Notes: generated by a model not told the origin, from the sequence alone. Shown: positions 8,442 through 16,996, counted from the first letter of the stretch. The stretch is 38,175 bases of DNA from an uncultured Clostridia bacterium (GCA_944362695.1 CALVTQ010000075.1:1-38175); one strand, 5' to 3'. Program-made: numbers and translations.

Positions 8442-9302
8442 ATGCGGGATAGACAAAGCCGCGGATGGGCGCTTTTGCGCCTGCTGCGGCCTCAACACTG
8501 GGTCAAGAATCTGCTGGTGGCCGTGCCGGCGTTCTTCGGACGGAAATTTGCGCCGGTGGGCATCGCGCTCGCGTTTGTGAGCATGTGTCTGGCGGCGTCG
8601 GGCGTCTATGCGCTCAACGATTGGCGGGATGCCCCGCGCGACAGGCTGCATCCGGTCAAGCGGCTGCGGCCCGTGGCGAGCGGGCTGATCTCCGGCCGGG
8701 CGGCGCTCGTGACGGCGGGCGTGTGCCTCGGCGCGTCGATGCTCATCCCGCTGGCGTCGGGCGGGCTGTACGCGGCGGGGCTGCTCGCGGCGTATATCGC
8801 CATCAACCTGGCATACAGCGTGGCGGGCGCGAAGGACTGGGCCATCGCCGATGTGACGATCGTGGCGATGGGCTTCGTGCTGCGCATGCTCTACGGCGCG
8901 GCGATGACGGACGTGAAGGTGTCGAGCTGGCTGCTGCTCACGGTGCTGATGGGTTCGTATTACATGGCGCTGGGCAAGCGGCGCAACGAGCTGCGCGACA
9001 TGCCCGCCGGGGGCGAGACGCGCGCCGTGCTCAGCCAATACAGCTACGCGTTCCTCAACCAGCACATGTATCTGTTTTTGACGCTGACGATTGCGTTTTA
9101 TTCGCTGTGGAGCGTCAGCGCAGAGACGGTTAAAAACGCCGTCGTCACGGTGCCGCTGGTCGTGGTGCTGGCGATGCGCTACAATCTGGATATCGAGGGC
9201 TCGGCGAGCGGCGACCCGGTGGAGGTCGTGCTGCACGACCGCGCGTTTTTGGGCATGGCGCTTTTGTATGTGGCCGTGCTGCTGCTCCTGTTTCTGATGT
9301 GA
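8442..9302 (+). CDS. UbiA-family polyprenyl-phosphate phosphoribosyltransferase-like enzyme
   Basis: A 286-aa integral membrane prenyltransferase fold. It opens with LRPQHWVKN (15-23), and the first Asp-rich motif is NDWRDAPRDRLHPVKRLRP (59-77). The HPxKxxRP tail is typical of decaprenyl-phosphate 5-phosphoribosyltransferases (Rv3806c-like) rather than quinone prenyltransferases. The second motif region is YSVAGAKDWAIADV. Such enzymes attach phosphoribose from PRPP to polyprenyl phosphate, the first step to polyprenyl-phospho-pentose sugar donors. No DprE1/DprE2-type epimerase or the phosphatase is in the window. The start is ATG 8442 with GGAGGGGAG just upstream. It lies between the regulator and an ArnT-like transferase, consistent with donor synthesis beside donor use. 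Confidence 0.85.
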   Translation: MRDRQSRGWALLRLLRPQHWVKNLLVAVPAFFGRKFAPVGIALAFVSMCLAASGVYALNDWRDAPRDRLHPVKRLRPVASGLISGRAALVTAGVCLGASMLIPLASGGLYAAGLLAAYIAINLAYSVAGAKDWAIADVTIVAMGFVLRMLYGAAMTDVKVSSWLLLTVLMGSYYMALGKRRNELRDMPAGGETRAVLSQYSYAFLNQHMYLFLTLTIAFYSLWSVSAETVKNAVVTVPLVVVLAMRYNLDIEGSASGDPVEVVLHDRAFLGMALLYVAVLLLLFLM

Positions 9303-9335
9303 GCGGCGAGGAAATTTTGGGCGAGGGATCACGAG

Positions 9336-10694
9336 ATGACGAAAACCTGGCGCGAGCGGCTGTACGGCCTGTTCGGCGGCGACATTCGCGACGAACTGCG
9401 CGGCGAGGAGCGCAATGTCCATGCGTATATCGCGGCGGCAGTGATCGCGGCGCTGGCCGTGCTGGCGATACAGATCGGGCTGTGCGCACGTTTCACGGGG
9501 CCGCAGATCAGCGATTCGCGGTCGTATGTGGAGCTGGCGATGTACTGCGCGGAGAACGGGGTGGGCTATCCCGGCCCGCGCGACATGTACGCGCTGTACA
9601 TATTCGGCAACGGCTACGTCAATCTGTTGAGCTGGCTGATGCGCATTGAGATGAGCGAGGTGTGGGTCTACGCGATCAACATCGTATGCACACAGATCGT
9701 GCTCGCGGCGACGGCGGCCATCGCGCGGCAGCTGACGGGCAGGGTCAAGCCCGCGTGCGTCGCGGTGATCCTGCTGAGCCTGATGCCCAGCATATGGGGC
9801 GATGCGCCCAGCGCGCGCACGGAGATGCTCTTCATGGCGCTGGCGCTCACGAGCATCGCGCTGATGATGACGCGCAGGACGGCGTGTCTGGCGGCGGCGG
9901 GCTGCGCGATGGCGCTGTGCAACTGGGTGAGGCCGCTGCTGGTCGTGTTCCTGCCCGGCGTCGCGCTGTATTTTGTGATGAAGCGCGTGAGGCTGCGCGG
10001 CGTCGCGGCGTATCTGGCGGCGATGCTGGCGGTCATCGGCATCATCGGCGCGGACGCCAAATCGCGCACGGGCGAGTTCGTCTTTCAGGCGCAGACGATG
10101 GGCGTCAACATGCTCATGGGCGCCAACGACGACGCGGACGGCAGCTATGTCGATACGATTTACGACGAGGGCAAGATCGGATACGTGCAGCCCGGCACGG
10201 GCGTGACGTTCAAGCTGCGCGACGAGCGATACAGGGCGCTGGCGGTCGAGTGGATGCTCGAGCACCCGGTGCGCTTTCTGTCGCTGATCCCGGCGAAGCT
10301 GTTCTACTATCTGGTGACGGACACATACGGCGGCACGGCGTTTTTCAACAACGAGAAGGCGACCGACAATCTGGACTACTTCAAGGAGCTGGGCGCGATA
10401 TTGCTGGGGCGCGGCGAGAGGGCGCTGGCGCTGGGCGACGTCGTGGTGATCTGGGAGCAGCTGATCTACATGGCCGTCGCGGTGCTGTATCTCGTGTCGA
10501 TCGTCGATTCGCTGCGCCGGGGCTACATCGCCGACACGCTGATGATGCATCTGATCTTCGCGCTCTCCTGCGGCGTGACGATCCTGACGGTCGGCGGCGC
10601 GCGGTATCATCTGCCGTACGTGCCGTTCTTCTGCATATGTGCGGCGAGCTGGATATGCATGATGCAGATCCGGCGCGGGGAAAAGAAAAACTGA
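9336..10694 (+). CDS. ArnT/PMT-like GT-C glycosyltransferase
   Basis: A 452-aa membrane protein with an N-terminal cytoplasmic stretch, a first membrane segment at about 29-52, then the outer loop GPQISDSRSYVELAMY, whose Asp60 is in the position of the catalytic Asp of ArnT/PMT-like enzymes. About ten more hydrophobic segments follow, with a soluble loop near 235-330 and GGARYHLPYVPFF near the C-terminus, a common ending in this group. Family knowledge predicts transfer from a polyprenyl-phosphate sugar to an extracytoplasmic acceptor. It starts 33 bases after the UbiA-like gene with GCGAGGG upstream, so the donor synthase and this transferase are probably one transcript. The substrate is not determinable. 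Confidence 0.8.
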   Translation: MTKTWRERLYGLFGGDIRDELRGEERNVHAYIAAAVIAALAVLAIQIGLCARFTGPQISDSRSYVELAMYCAENGVGYPGPRDMYALYIFGNGYVNLLSWLMRIEMSEVWVYAINIVCTQIVLAATAAIARQLTGRVKPACVAVILLSLMPSIWGDAPSARTEMLFMALALTSIALMMTRRTACLAAAGCAMALCNWVRPLLVVFLPGVALYFVMKRVRLRGVAAYLAAMLAVIGIIGADAKSRTGEFVFQAQTMGVNMLMGANDDADGSYVDTIYDEGKIGYVQPGTGVTFKLRDERYRALAVEWMLEHPVRFLSLIPAKLFYYLVTDTYGGTAFFNNEKATDNLDYFKELGAILLGRGERALALGDVVVIWEQLIYMAVAVLYLVSIVDSLRRGYIADTLMMHLIFALSCGVTILTVGGARYHLPYVPFFCICAASWICMMQIRRGEKKN

Positions 10695-10821
10695 ACCATG
10701 AAGCGGACGTCCGTGCGGCGTTCGTTTTTTATTGGCGCGGCGCGGATGAAATCATGCGCAGAAACGGGAATAACCTCCGAAAAAACGGGCCAAAGTAAGG
10801 CGCACAAGGAGGTTGATCCCA
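10695..10821 (+). other. Intergenic stretch before the DUF11-like protein
   Basis: 127 bases with a GGACGTCC palindrome followed, after a short gap, by TTTTTT (about 10712-10738), which is at best a weak terminator for the GT-C transcript. AAGGAGG at 10806-10812 is the ribosome binding site of the next gene. I see no convincing promoter. Confidence 0.4.
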
Positions 10822-12414
10822 GTGAAATTCCCAGTGAAAAGATTGTTGCTGACGCTGGCGGCGGCGCTGGCCGTGACGATGCCGGCGGCGGGCGCGGCGC
10901 AGGGGCTGCCGGAGTTCGCGGCGGCCATGCAGGAGGGCCTGTCCGAGGGGCTGGAGGCGGGCGTGCAGCAGGCCATCGCCGTGATGGATGCCGACCTGAC
11001 GCTCGCGCTGGAGACGGACTCGCCCAGGCTCGAGCAGGGGCAGAGCGTGACGCTGCGCCTGACGGCGGGCAACCCGAAGCCGCAGGAGGCCGTCGTGACG
11101 CTGACGCTCAAGCTGCCCGAACGCGTGGCCTGCGCCGGGGAGACCGTGTGGCAGGCGACGCTGCCCGCCGCGACGATGAACCCGGAGACGGGCGCAATCG
11201 AGCCGGGCATGGCGACGTTTGAGCGCGGGCTGACGCTCAAGGACGGCGGCGCGAGCGAAAACGTGACGCTCGAGGCCGAGATGGGCGTGGGCACACGCTT
11301 CTACCGCGCGAGGTCGGCGCTCGCGCTTGGCCTGCCCGGCGTGACCGGGACGGCGGATGTCACCGGTGCGGCGGATGGGCGCATCGAGCCGGGCGCGGAA
11401 TTTGCTTACACCGTGACCATCGAGAACGCGGGCGCGGCGGCCAAGGCGATGCCGGTTGAGCTGACGCTGCCGCAGGGCGTGCAGGCCGCGGGCGCGATGC
11501 CGGCAGGCTTTGCGGTGGACGGCGCGAGGATCGCGGGCGATGTGGTCGCGGTCGCGGCGGACGCGGCGGGCGAGCCGAGCAGCATGACGCTAACCTTCCC
11601 CGTGCGCGCGGAGGACGGCGTGCCCGCGGGCGACGAGGACGCGGCGAAGCTGCTGGCGGGCTCGCTGCGCGTGGACGGAAAGCTCGTGCCGCTTGCGCGC
11701 GTGCAGGTCTGCGGTCCGATGATCACGGCCAGGCTCGTGGCCGATGCGCAGAGCGTGGAGGCGGGCGAGGCGATGACGCTTCGCGTGATGGTCATCAACA
11801 GCGGCCTCGCCGGGGCGGGCGTGCGCGTTCGCTGCGCGCTGCCGGAGGGGCTGACGCTTTGCACAGACGAGACGTCCGAGGCACAGGATGCACAGCAGGA
11901 GCAAACCGCTGAAGACGGAGAGCCGGACGCGCAGGGGCAGACCGGCGAAGATGGCGAGCCGGACGCGGACGATGAGCAGAATGAGAGCACGCAGGACGAG
12001 GCCGACGAGGCCGCCGTGCTGCCGGAGGATGACGGCGGCATGCCCGGCGCGGGCGAGGCCGTCGCGGCTGTGTCGGGCGGCGAGTTGGTTTACGACCTGT
12101 ACATGGAACCGGCGAGCGAGCGCAGCGGCGGCATCGTGCCCAGCACACACGTGATCGAGATCCCGGTCGCGGCAACCGAGGCGATGGACAAGGTCGACGA
12201 GAAGCTGCTGGGCGCGACGCTCGCGTGGAGCGTGGGCGGCGGCGAGGCGCAGCTGGGCGAGGCCGTGGCGCTGCGCGTGTACAGGCCGCAGTTCCTGGGG
12301 CTTGATATGGAGCAGTGGATGGGCATCTTCTGGGCGTCGCTGCTGATGCTGGCGACGGCGCTGGCGCTGTTCTTCGCGCTGCGCAGCAAGGACGACGATT
12401 ACGCATACGAATGA
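10822..12414 (+). CDS. Secreted, membrane-anchored beta-sandwich (DUF11/CARDB-like) protein
   Basis: A 530-aa predicted surface protein of unknown function. It has a signal peptide with a basic start and hydrophobic core (about 1-27). Three repeated Ig-like beta-sandwich segments follow, recognisable by the spaced pattern of an extended strand, an xxGQSVTLRLTAGN or GAEFAYTVTIENAG type turn and a VELTLPQGV-type strand, as in DUF11/CARDB domains. A strongly acidic linker rich in Asp/Glu/Gln (near 355-410) interrupts the third domain, and a single C-terminal membrane helix (about 500-520) ends in a short acidic tail. There is no sortase motif. I chose GTG 10822, nine bases after AAGGAGG; TTG 10813 abuts the ribosome binding site and is less likely. 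It is followed by a terminator, so it may be monocistronic. Confidence 0.7.
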   Translation: MKFPVKRLLLTLAAALAVTMPAAGAAQGLPEFAAAMQEGLSEGLEAGVQQAIAVMDADLTLALETDSPRLEQGQSVTLRLTAGNPKPQEAVVTLTLKLPERVACAGETVWQATLPAATMNPETGAIEPGMATFERGLTLKDGGASENVTLEAEMGVGTRFYRARSALALGLPGVTGTADVTGAADGRIEPGAEFAYTVTIENAGAAAKAMPVELTLPQGVQAAGAMPAGFAVDGARIAGDVVAVAADAAGEPSSMTLTFPVRAEDGVPAGDEDAAKLLAGSLRVDGKLVPLARVQVCGPMITARLVADAQSVEAGEAMTLRVMVINSGLAGAGVRVRCALPEGLTLCTDETSEAQDAQQEQTAEDGEPDAQGQTGEDGEPDADDEQNESTQDEADEAAVLPEDDGGMPGAGEAVAAVSGGELVYDLYMEPASERSGGIVPSTHVIEIPVAATEAMDKVDEKLLGATLAWSVGGGEAQLGEAVALRVYRPQFLGLDMEQWMGIFWASLLMLATALALFFALRSKDDDYAYE

Positions 12415-12421
12415 TGCGAGG

Positions 12422-12449
12422 GGCCTTCCGCAGGGGCGGAGGGCCTTTT
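12422..12449 (+). terminator. Intrinsic terminator after the DUF11-like gene
   Basis: GGCCTTCCGC (12422-12431) pairs with GCGGAGGGCC (12436-12445), with one wobble and an AGGG loop. TTTT follows, eight bases after the stop. Confidence 0.8.
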
Positions 12450-12478
12450 GCGTGCCGTAAAAAGTATAAAATAAATAG

Positions 12479-12510
12479 AAAAAAGCGCCTTCGGTTATGC
12501 CGAAAGCGCT
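12479..12510 (-). terminator. Intrinsic terminator of the Myb-like gene
   Basis: On the minus strand AGCGCTTTCGG pairs with CCGAAGGCGCT (12510-12500 with 12494-12484) around a five-base loop. Six T residues follow. Confidence 0.85.
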
Positions 12511-12522
12511 GCATGTATGTTC

Positions 12523-13446
12523 TTATTGCTGATCGGTCGGCGCGTCCATCATGGCACATTCCACGGCGGACAGGCGGCTTGCGGCCTGCTCGCAGAACAG
12601 GGCGGTGTGTGCGCCGCGCTCCTCGTCGGGCAGGGCGATGTATTCCTTGATGAGCGTGACCATGCCCTCGGCCTCGCTGCGAAGGGCGTTCATGCGGGTG
12701 CGCTCGTCGTCCAGCGCGATGCGCAGCAGATCGCAGCGGGCGGACAGGCGGTCGGCCTTGCGCTGGGCGTCGCTGTCACCGGGCAGGGCGCCGTCCTCGC
12801 GCGGGGCGTAGGCCATGTCGATGAGGCGGCCGAGCGTGCCGACGAGCCGGGTCACGTCCGCGTCGCCGGTCGATTTCGCGCGGTCGGCCAGACCTGCGAG
12901 GGTCGGCACAGGGGCGTCGGTCGTCTCGCCGGGGCCGTAGGGGCTGATGTAGGGCTTGCCGGCCATGCGCATGCGCTGCATGACGCGCTGCACCAGCTCG
13001 GGCCGGGCGCGGACGGTGGAGCGATACTTGTTCTGATAGCGGAGCATGCGGGTGGTGTCGCCGCCGGCGAGATTGCGCACGCAGGCGCGCACGCTCATGC
13101 CCTGCGCCCGGGCGGCAAGCACGCTCTCGATGAGCTGCTCGACCTCGTCCTGCGTGAACGTCTCGAACGTGGCCGCGCGGCCCTTGAGCGAATCGTCCTT
13201 CTCGCGGATCTGGGCATAATAAAAATTGCGGATGCTGTTGGGCTTGCGGCCAAGCTCGGCGCTCAGGCGCTCAAATGCGCTGCGCAGCGACTCGCCCTGC
13301 TGTTCGGCCTCGCCGATGACGCGCTCAAGCGCCTCGATCTCGTGCTTCTGCCATCCGCCGTGCGGGCCGCGCAGGGGGCGACGCTGTGTCATTTGTTCAG
13401 GCTGCGCCGCATGATCTTCGCGCGGGCAGGCTGAGGACATCTCCAT
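12523..13446 (-). CDS. Myb/SANT-like DNA-binding protein, RsfA-like N-terminus
   Basis: A 307-aa soluble protein. Its N-terminal part carries a Myb/SANT-type segment (GGWQKHEIEALERVI ... FERLSAELGRKPNSIRNFYY, about residues 30-80) resembling the N-terminus of the Bacillus prespore regulator RsfA. A second helical, basic segment (TFTQDEVEQLIESVLAARAQ ... MSVRACVRNLAGG) looks like another helix-turn-helix, and the C-terminal half is a helical, charged, possibly coiled-coil region. A role as a DNA-binding regulator, perhaps in sporulation, is inference. The start is ATG 13446, preceded by AGGAGGG at nine bases; the frame stays open upstream but without a ribosome binding site. It has its own terminator and diverges from apgM. 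Confidence 0.65.
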   Translation of the reverse strand: MEMSSACPREDHAAQPEQMTQRRPLRGPHGGWQKHEIEALERVIGEAEQQGESLRSAFERLSAELGRKPNSIRNFYYAQIREKDDSLKGRAATFETFTQDEVEQLIESVLAARAQGMSVRACVRNLAGGDTTRMLRYQNKYRSTVRARPELVQRVMQRMRMAGKPYISPYGPGETTDAPVPTLAGLADRAKSTGDADVTRLVGTLGRLIDMAYAPREDGALPGDSDAQRKADRLSARCDLLRIALDDERTRMNALRSEAEGMVTLIKEYIALPDEERGAHTALFCEQAASRLSAVECAMMDAPTDQQ

Positions 13447-13547
13447 GTTGCTTGTCCCTCCTAAGTCGAGTTTCCCGCGCAGAGCGCAGGGGAGCGCCGC
13501 CAAGCCGCAGCGCCTCCATACACAGGTTGCGCGCCTAAGCGGTATTT

Positions 13548-13568
13548 TATCCCTTTTTGCATGGGATA
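13548..13568. promoter_or_regulatory. Inverted repeat in the Myb-like/apgM divergent region
   Basis: TATCCC (13548-13553) and GGGATA (13563-13568) flank nine bases, about 100 bases upstream of the Myb-like start and about 60 upstream of the apgM -35. It is a possible operator; no partner copy was seen nearby. Confidence 0.3.
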
Positions 13569-13623
13569 CGATAACAGTCTATGAACATGGGGCGCGGCTG
13601 ATGCACACATGGCGGCAAAAGCA

Positions 13624-13652
13624 TTGCGGGATCACGGTTTTTGCTGTATAAT
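13624..13652 (+). promoter_or_regulatory. Promoter of apgM
   Basis: TTGCGG (13624-13629), a 17-base spacer, then TATAAT (13647-13652). The ATG is at 13708 with GGAGG ten bases upstream of it. Confidence 0.7.
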
Positions 13653-13707
13653 GAATGAAAACGAACCGCACGCGAAGGATGCGGCGGAGCATGGAGGCGC
13701 AATTGCG

Positions 13708-14934
13708 ATGAAATATGTGCTTGTGATCGGCGACGGCATCGCCGACGAACCCGTTGACGCGCTCGGCGGAAAGACCCCGCTGGCGGCGCTTGACTGTCCG
13801 AATATCAACCGTCTGGCCGGCGGCAGGCTCGGCATGTGCCAGACCGTGCCGCATGGCGTGACCGCGGGCAGCGATACGGCGATCCTCTCGATCTTCGGCT
13901 ACGACCCGCGCACGTGCTACACGGGCCGCTCGGCGCTCGAGGCGGCGGGCATGGGCGTCATGCTCAATCCCGGCGAGACGAGCCTGCGCGTGAACCTGTG
14001 CGCGCTGGAGGGTGACAGCTTTGATACGGCGAAAATCCTGTCCCACAACGGCGGCAGCATCGAGGGCGAGGAGGCCGTCGAGCTGATGGAGGACCTGGTG
14101 CGCGACCCGCGCTTTGCCAGCCTTGCCGCGGCGGTGGGTTTCACCATCCACATCACGCCGACATTCCGCCACACGGGCGTCATCGACGCCGCGCACGAGC
14201 CGGACAGGAGCAGGATGCACTTCACCGAGCCGCACAACATCCTCGGCTCCGACATTGCGGGCTACATGCCCACGGGCGAGATGGGCGCGGAGATCACGGC
14301 GCTGATGCGTGCGAGCTTCGAGGTGCTGCGCGATCATCCGGTGAACGTGCGCCGCAAGGCAGAGGGCAAGCTCCCGGCGAACTGCATCTGGCCGTGGGGG
14401 CCGGGCAGCGCCATGTCGCTGGCGAGCTTTGACTCGCTGTATCACAAGAAGGGCAGCGCCGTGTCCGCCGTGCCGCTGGTCTGGGGCATCGCGGGCCTGT
14501 GCGGCGTGGATACCCCGCGCGTGGAGGGCGCGACGGCGGAGCTGGACACGAATTACGAGGGCAAGGTGCAGGCCGTGCTCGACGCGCTCGCGGGCGGGGC
14601 GGACTTCTGCTGCGTCCACGTCGAGGCGCCGGACGAGTGCGCGCACGCGGGCGACATCGAGGGCAAGTGCGAGGCCATCCGCAGGCTCGACAGCCGCGTG
14701 GTGGGGCCGCTGCTTGATCAGCTCGGCGCGGTCGATCCCGACTTCCGCATCCTGATCCTCTCGGATCACCCGACGCTGCTCAACACCCGCGGACACGACG
14801 GCAATCCCGTGCCGTTCGCCATCTACGACAGCCGCGAGCCGGGTGAGCCGCGCAAATTCGACGAAGCGCATGCGCGCGCGACGGGCGATTTCCTTGCGGA
14901 AGGCCCGATGCTGCTGCGTGCGCTGTTCGCCTGA
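13708..14934 (+). CDS. apgM: Cofactor-independent phosphoglycerate mutase, ApgM type
   Basis: A 408-aa cytoplasmic enzyme of the alkaline-phosphatase superfamily. It opens KYVLVIGDGIADEP, with the metal-binding Asp9. The nucleophile region HGVTAGSDTA (49-58) contains Ser55, and C-terminal metal motifs include CVHVEAPDECAHAGD and LILSDHPT with the following RGHDGNPVPFA. The length fits the ApgM branch, about 400 aa. Family knowledge: ApgM interconverts 2- and 3-phosphoglycerate, while some bacterial members are suggested to serve as homoserine kinases (ThrH/ApgM-like); sequence alone does not separate these. The start is ATG 13708 with GGAGG upstream; an in-frame extension to 13609 crosses the promoter and is rejected. 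It is a single gene with its own promoter. Confidence 0.88.
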   Translation: MKYVLVIGDGIADEPVDALGGKTPLAALDCPNINRLAGGRLGMCQTVPHGVTAGSDTAILSIFGYDPRTCYTGRSALEAAGMGVMLNPGETSLRVNLCALEGDSFDTAKILSHNGGSIEGEEAVELMEDLVRDPRFASLAAAVGFTIHITPTFRHTGVIDAAHEPDRSRMHFTEPHNILGSDIAGYMPTGEMGAEITALMRASFEVLRDHPVNVRRKAEGKLPANCIWPWGPGSAMSLASFDSLYHKKGSAVSAVPLVWGIAGLCGVDTPRVEGATAELDTNYEGKVQAVLDALAGGADFCCVHVEAPDECAHAGDIEGKCEAIRRLDSRVVGPLLDQLGAVDPDFRILILSDHPTLLNTRGHDGNPVPFAIYDSREPGEPRKFDEAHARATGDFLAEGPMLLRALFA

Positions 14935-15015
14935 GCAAAATTCTTCGGCGTGCGGGAAGAAAATGGCTGCGTTTTCCGTCATATATAGAAGAAATTGCTC
15001 GATTGGAGAGGTTAT

Positions 15016-15882
15016 ATGCGTAAAAGCTTGACGGCCGTGTGGCTGACGCTCGTGCTGATGCTCATGGCCCTCGCGGCGATGGCCGAGGAGAATACGCAGG
15101 TGACGCATTACCTGCTGCTGGGCCAGGACGGCTATGCCGAGGAAGTGACGGACGACGCGAGGACGGACACGATTCTGCTGGTTTCGCTGGATGAAAAATA
15201 CAACCGCGTGGTGATGACGTCGATTCTTCGCGACTGCATGATCGACACGCCGCGCGGCAACCCGACGAAGATCAATCTGCTGTACAGGAACTACGGCTTC
15301 GACGGCCTGATCGAGTGCGTGGAGCGCGAGCTCGATGTGGAGATCGAGGGCGGCGTGCTCGTCAATTTTGAGCATGTGAAGCCGGTGATCGACAAGCTGG
15401 GCGGCGTGGACATCGAGATCACGAATCCGGAATACCTCGCCATCCGCAACATTCTGCTGGGCAAGGACCCCAACATGCCCGACGGCCCCGGCATGACGCA
15501 CATGACCGGCCGCATCGCGCTGGCCTACATGCGGGCGCGGGCGACGGGCGAGGGCGGCGATTTCGCCAGAACGGAGCGCCAGCGCAAGGTGCTCAGCCAG
15601 CTCGTGCACAAATGCCGCGACCTGTCGCTGATGGAGCTGGTGGGCATATACAACGATGTATCCCAGGGCATGGAGATGAACCTCGGGCCGCTGGACATTT
15701 TGAGCGCGTTCAAGACGGGCTACGGCCTCGTGTCAAACGGCGCGCAGTTCGTGCAGAGCTCCATTCCGCACGCCGGTCAGTTCTACTATGACAAGCTCAA
15801 TAGTTCGTCGGTGCTCAACGTGCGCTGGGATTCGTGCCGCGAGGAACTGCACGAGCTGCTGGACAACCCGACGGAGCCGTGA
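15016..15882 (+). CDS. LytR-CpsA-Psr (LCP) family protein, secreted form
   Basis: A 288-aa LCP-family protein with a cleavable-looking signal peptide (1-23, ending AMA before EEN) in place of the usual cytoplasmic tail plus transmembrane anchor. The LCP core shows LLLGQDG, ARTDTILLVSLD, VMTSILRDCMID (with the conserved Arg), KINLLYRNYG, LVNFEHVKPVIDKLGGVDI and the Arg-rich end RTERQRKVLSQLV. LCP proteins transfer polyprenyl-linked glycopolymers to peptidoglycan or proteins on the outer surface. The start is ATG 15016 with GGAGAGG upstream; no strong promoter is visible (a TATATA at 14982 lacks a good -35). The CapA-like gene follows within 3 bases, pointing to a shared role in capsule or wall polymer attachment. 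Confidence 0.87.
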   Translation: MRKSLTAVWLTLVLMLMALAAMAEENTQVTHYLLLGQDGYAEEVTDDARTDTILLVSLDEKYNRVVMTSILRDCMIDTPRGNPTKINLLYRNYGFDGLIECVERELDVEIEGGVLVNFEHVKPVIDKLGGVDIEITNPEYLAIRNILLGKDPNMPDGPGMTHMTGRIALAYMRARATGEGGDFARTERQRKVLSQLVHKCRDLSLMELVGIYNDVSQGMEMNLGPLDILSAFKTGYGLVSNGAQFVQSSIPHAGQFYYDKLNSSSVLNVRWDSCREELHELLDNPTEP

Positions 15883-15884
15883 GC

Positions 15885-16991
15885 GTGAGGACGATGAAGC
15901 GCTGGATTTGCGCATGCGCGGCGGCGATGATGATGACGGCGGCGTGCGGCTATGCCGAACAGGCATGGCATCAGCGCGCGGACGGGTCGGACTGGCGCGT
16001 GCAGGACGACGGCTCGGTGATCGTGACGGTCTCGGCGGCGGGCGACGTGACCATCGGCGGCGATGTGCGCAAAACGGGGAAAAACGTATTCGACAAGCAG
16101 CTCGATAAGGAGCCGTCGGGGCTCGATTTCCCGCTGGAAAACGTGCGCGCGATCTTCGCGGCGGATGATTTGACGATCGTAAACCTCGAATGTGCGCTGA
16201 CCGATGCGCCGAGCGAGACGCGCAACAAGTATTCCTTCGCCGCGCCGCCGGAGTATGTGCAGGTGCTGACCTCCGGCAGCGTCGAGGCCGTCGCGCTGGA
16301 GAACAATCACGTGATGGATCACGGCGAGGAGGGCTATGCCGACACGTGCGAGACGCTCGCGGACGCGGGCATCGCGTACAGCGGGCACCTCGGCAGCGCG
16401 TCGGTGACGACAGACACGGGCGTGACCATCGGTATGCTCAGCTATCAGACGTTCAACGGCAACTACGCGCGCATCTACGAAAGCATTGCGGGCGACATCG
16501 CGGCGCTGCGCGAGGCGGGCTGCGCGATCGTCATCGTGTCGTATCACTGGGGCGACGACCGAAAATACACGCCCAACGAGCGGCAGGTTCCGCTGGGGCA
16601 TGCGACGATCGACGCGGGCGCGGACCTCGTGCTCGGCCACCACAGCCACGTCATCAACCCGATTGAGGAATACAAGGGCAAATACATCGTGTATTCGCTG
16701 GCGAATTTTTCGTTTGCGGGCAACGTCAAGCCCGAGGACATGGACACGTTCATCTTTCAGCAGCGCTTCCGCGTGACAGCGGACGGGCAGGCGAGCAGCG
16801 AGGGACTGCGCATCTTCCCGTGCTCGGTGTCCTCGCAGGAGCGCTACAACGACTTCAAGCCGACGCCGCTTTGGGGCGAGGAGGCCACGCGGATCGTGCA
16901 GCGGCTGATCGAATACGGCGAGGATATGGCGCGCGAGCACGGCGTGACGGCTGTGGAGGAATACCCCGTGACATGGAAAATCTCATATTGA
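15885..16991 (+). CDS. CapA/PgsA-like metallophosphatase-fold surface protein
   Basis: A protein of about 365 aa of the bacterial CapA (PGA_cap) family, a calcineurin-like fold. It has an N-terminal signal peptide in which AACG could be a weak lipobox. Ordered motifs are AAGDVTIGG, IVNLECALTD, ALENNHVMDHG, IVSYHWGDD, LVLGHHSHVI and YSLANFSFAGN. These correspond to the metal-binding blocks of the superfamily. CapA/PgsA proteins act in poly-gamma-glutamate capsule synthesis or export, but many homologues sit in wall-polymer loci and their activity is unproven. GTG 15885 has GGAG eight bases upstream; ATG 15894 is an alternative start with a tighter site. It follows the LCP gene by two bases and is ended by a terminator. 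Confidence 0.82.
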   Translation: MRTMKRWICACAAAMMMTAACGYAEQAWHQRADGSDWRVQDDGSVIVTVSAAGDVTIGGDVRKTGKNVFDKQLDKEPSGLDFPLENVRAIFAADDLTIVNLECALTDAPSETRNKYSFAAPPEYVQVLTSGSVEAVALENNHVMDHGEEGYADTCETLADAGIAYSGHLGSASVTTDTGVTIGMLSYQTFNGNYARIYESIAGDIAALREAGCAIVIVSYHWGDDRKYTPNERQVPLGHATIDAGADLVLGHHSHVINPIEEYKGKYIVYSLANFSFAGNVKPEDMDTFIFQQRFRVTADGQASSEGLRIFPCSVSSQERYNDFKPTPLWGEEATRIVQRLIEYGEDMAREHGVTAVEEYPVTWKISY

Positions 16992-16996
16992 CAAGG

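Noticed and set aside
12533-12544. Further CGGTCGG occurrences (12535, 24136, 24162, 24333, 33242 and others) as palindrome copies
   Set aside because: They lack the GACC left arm and arise from ordinary Val-Gly codons.
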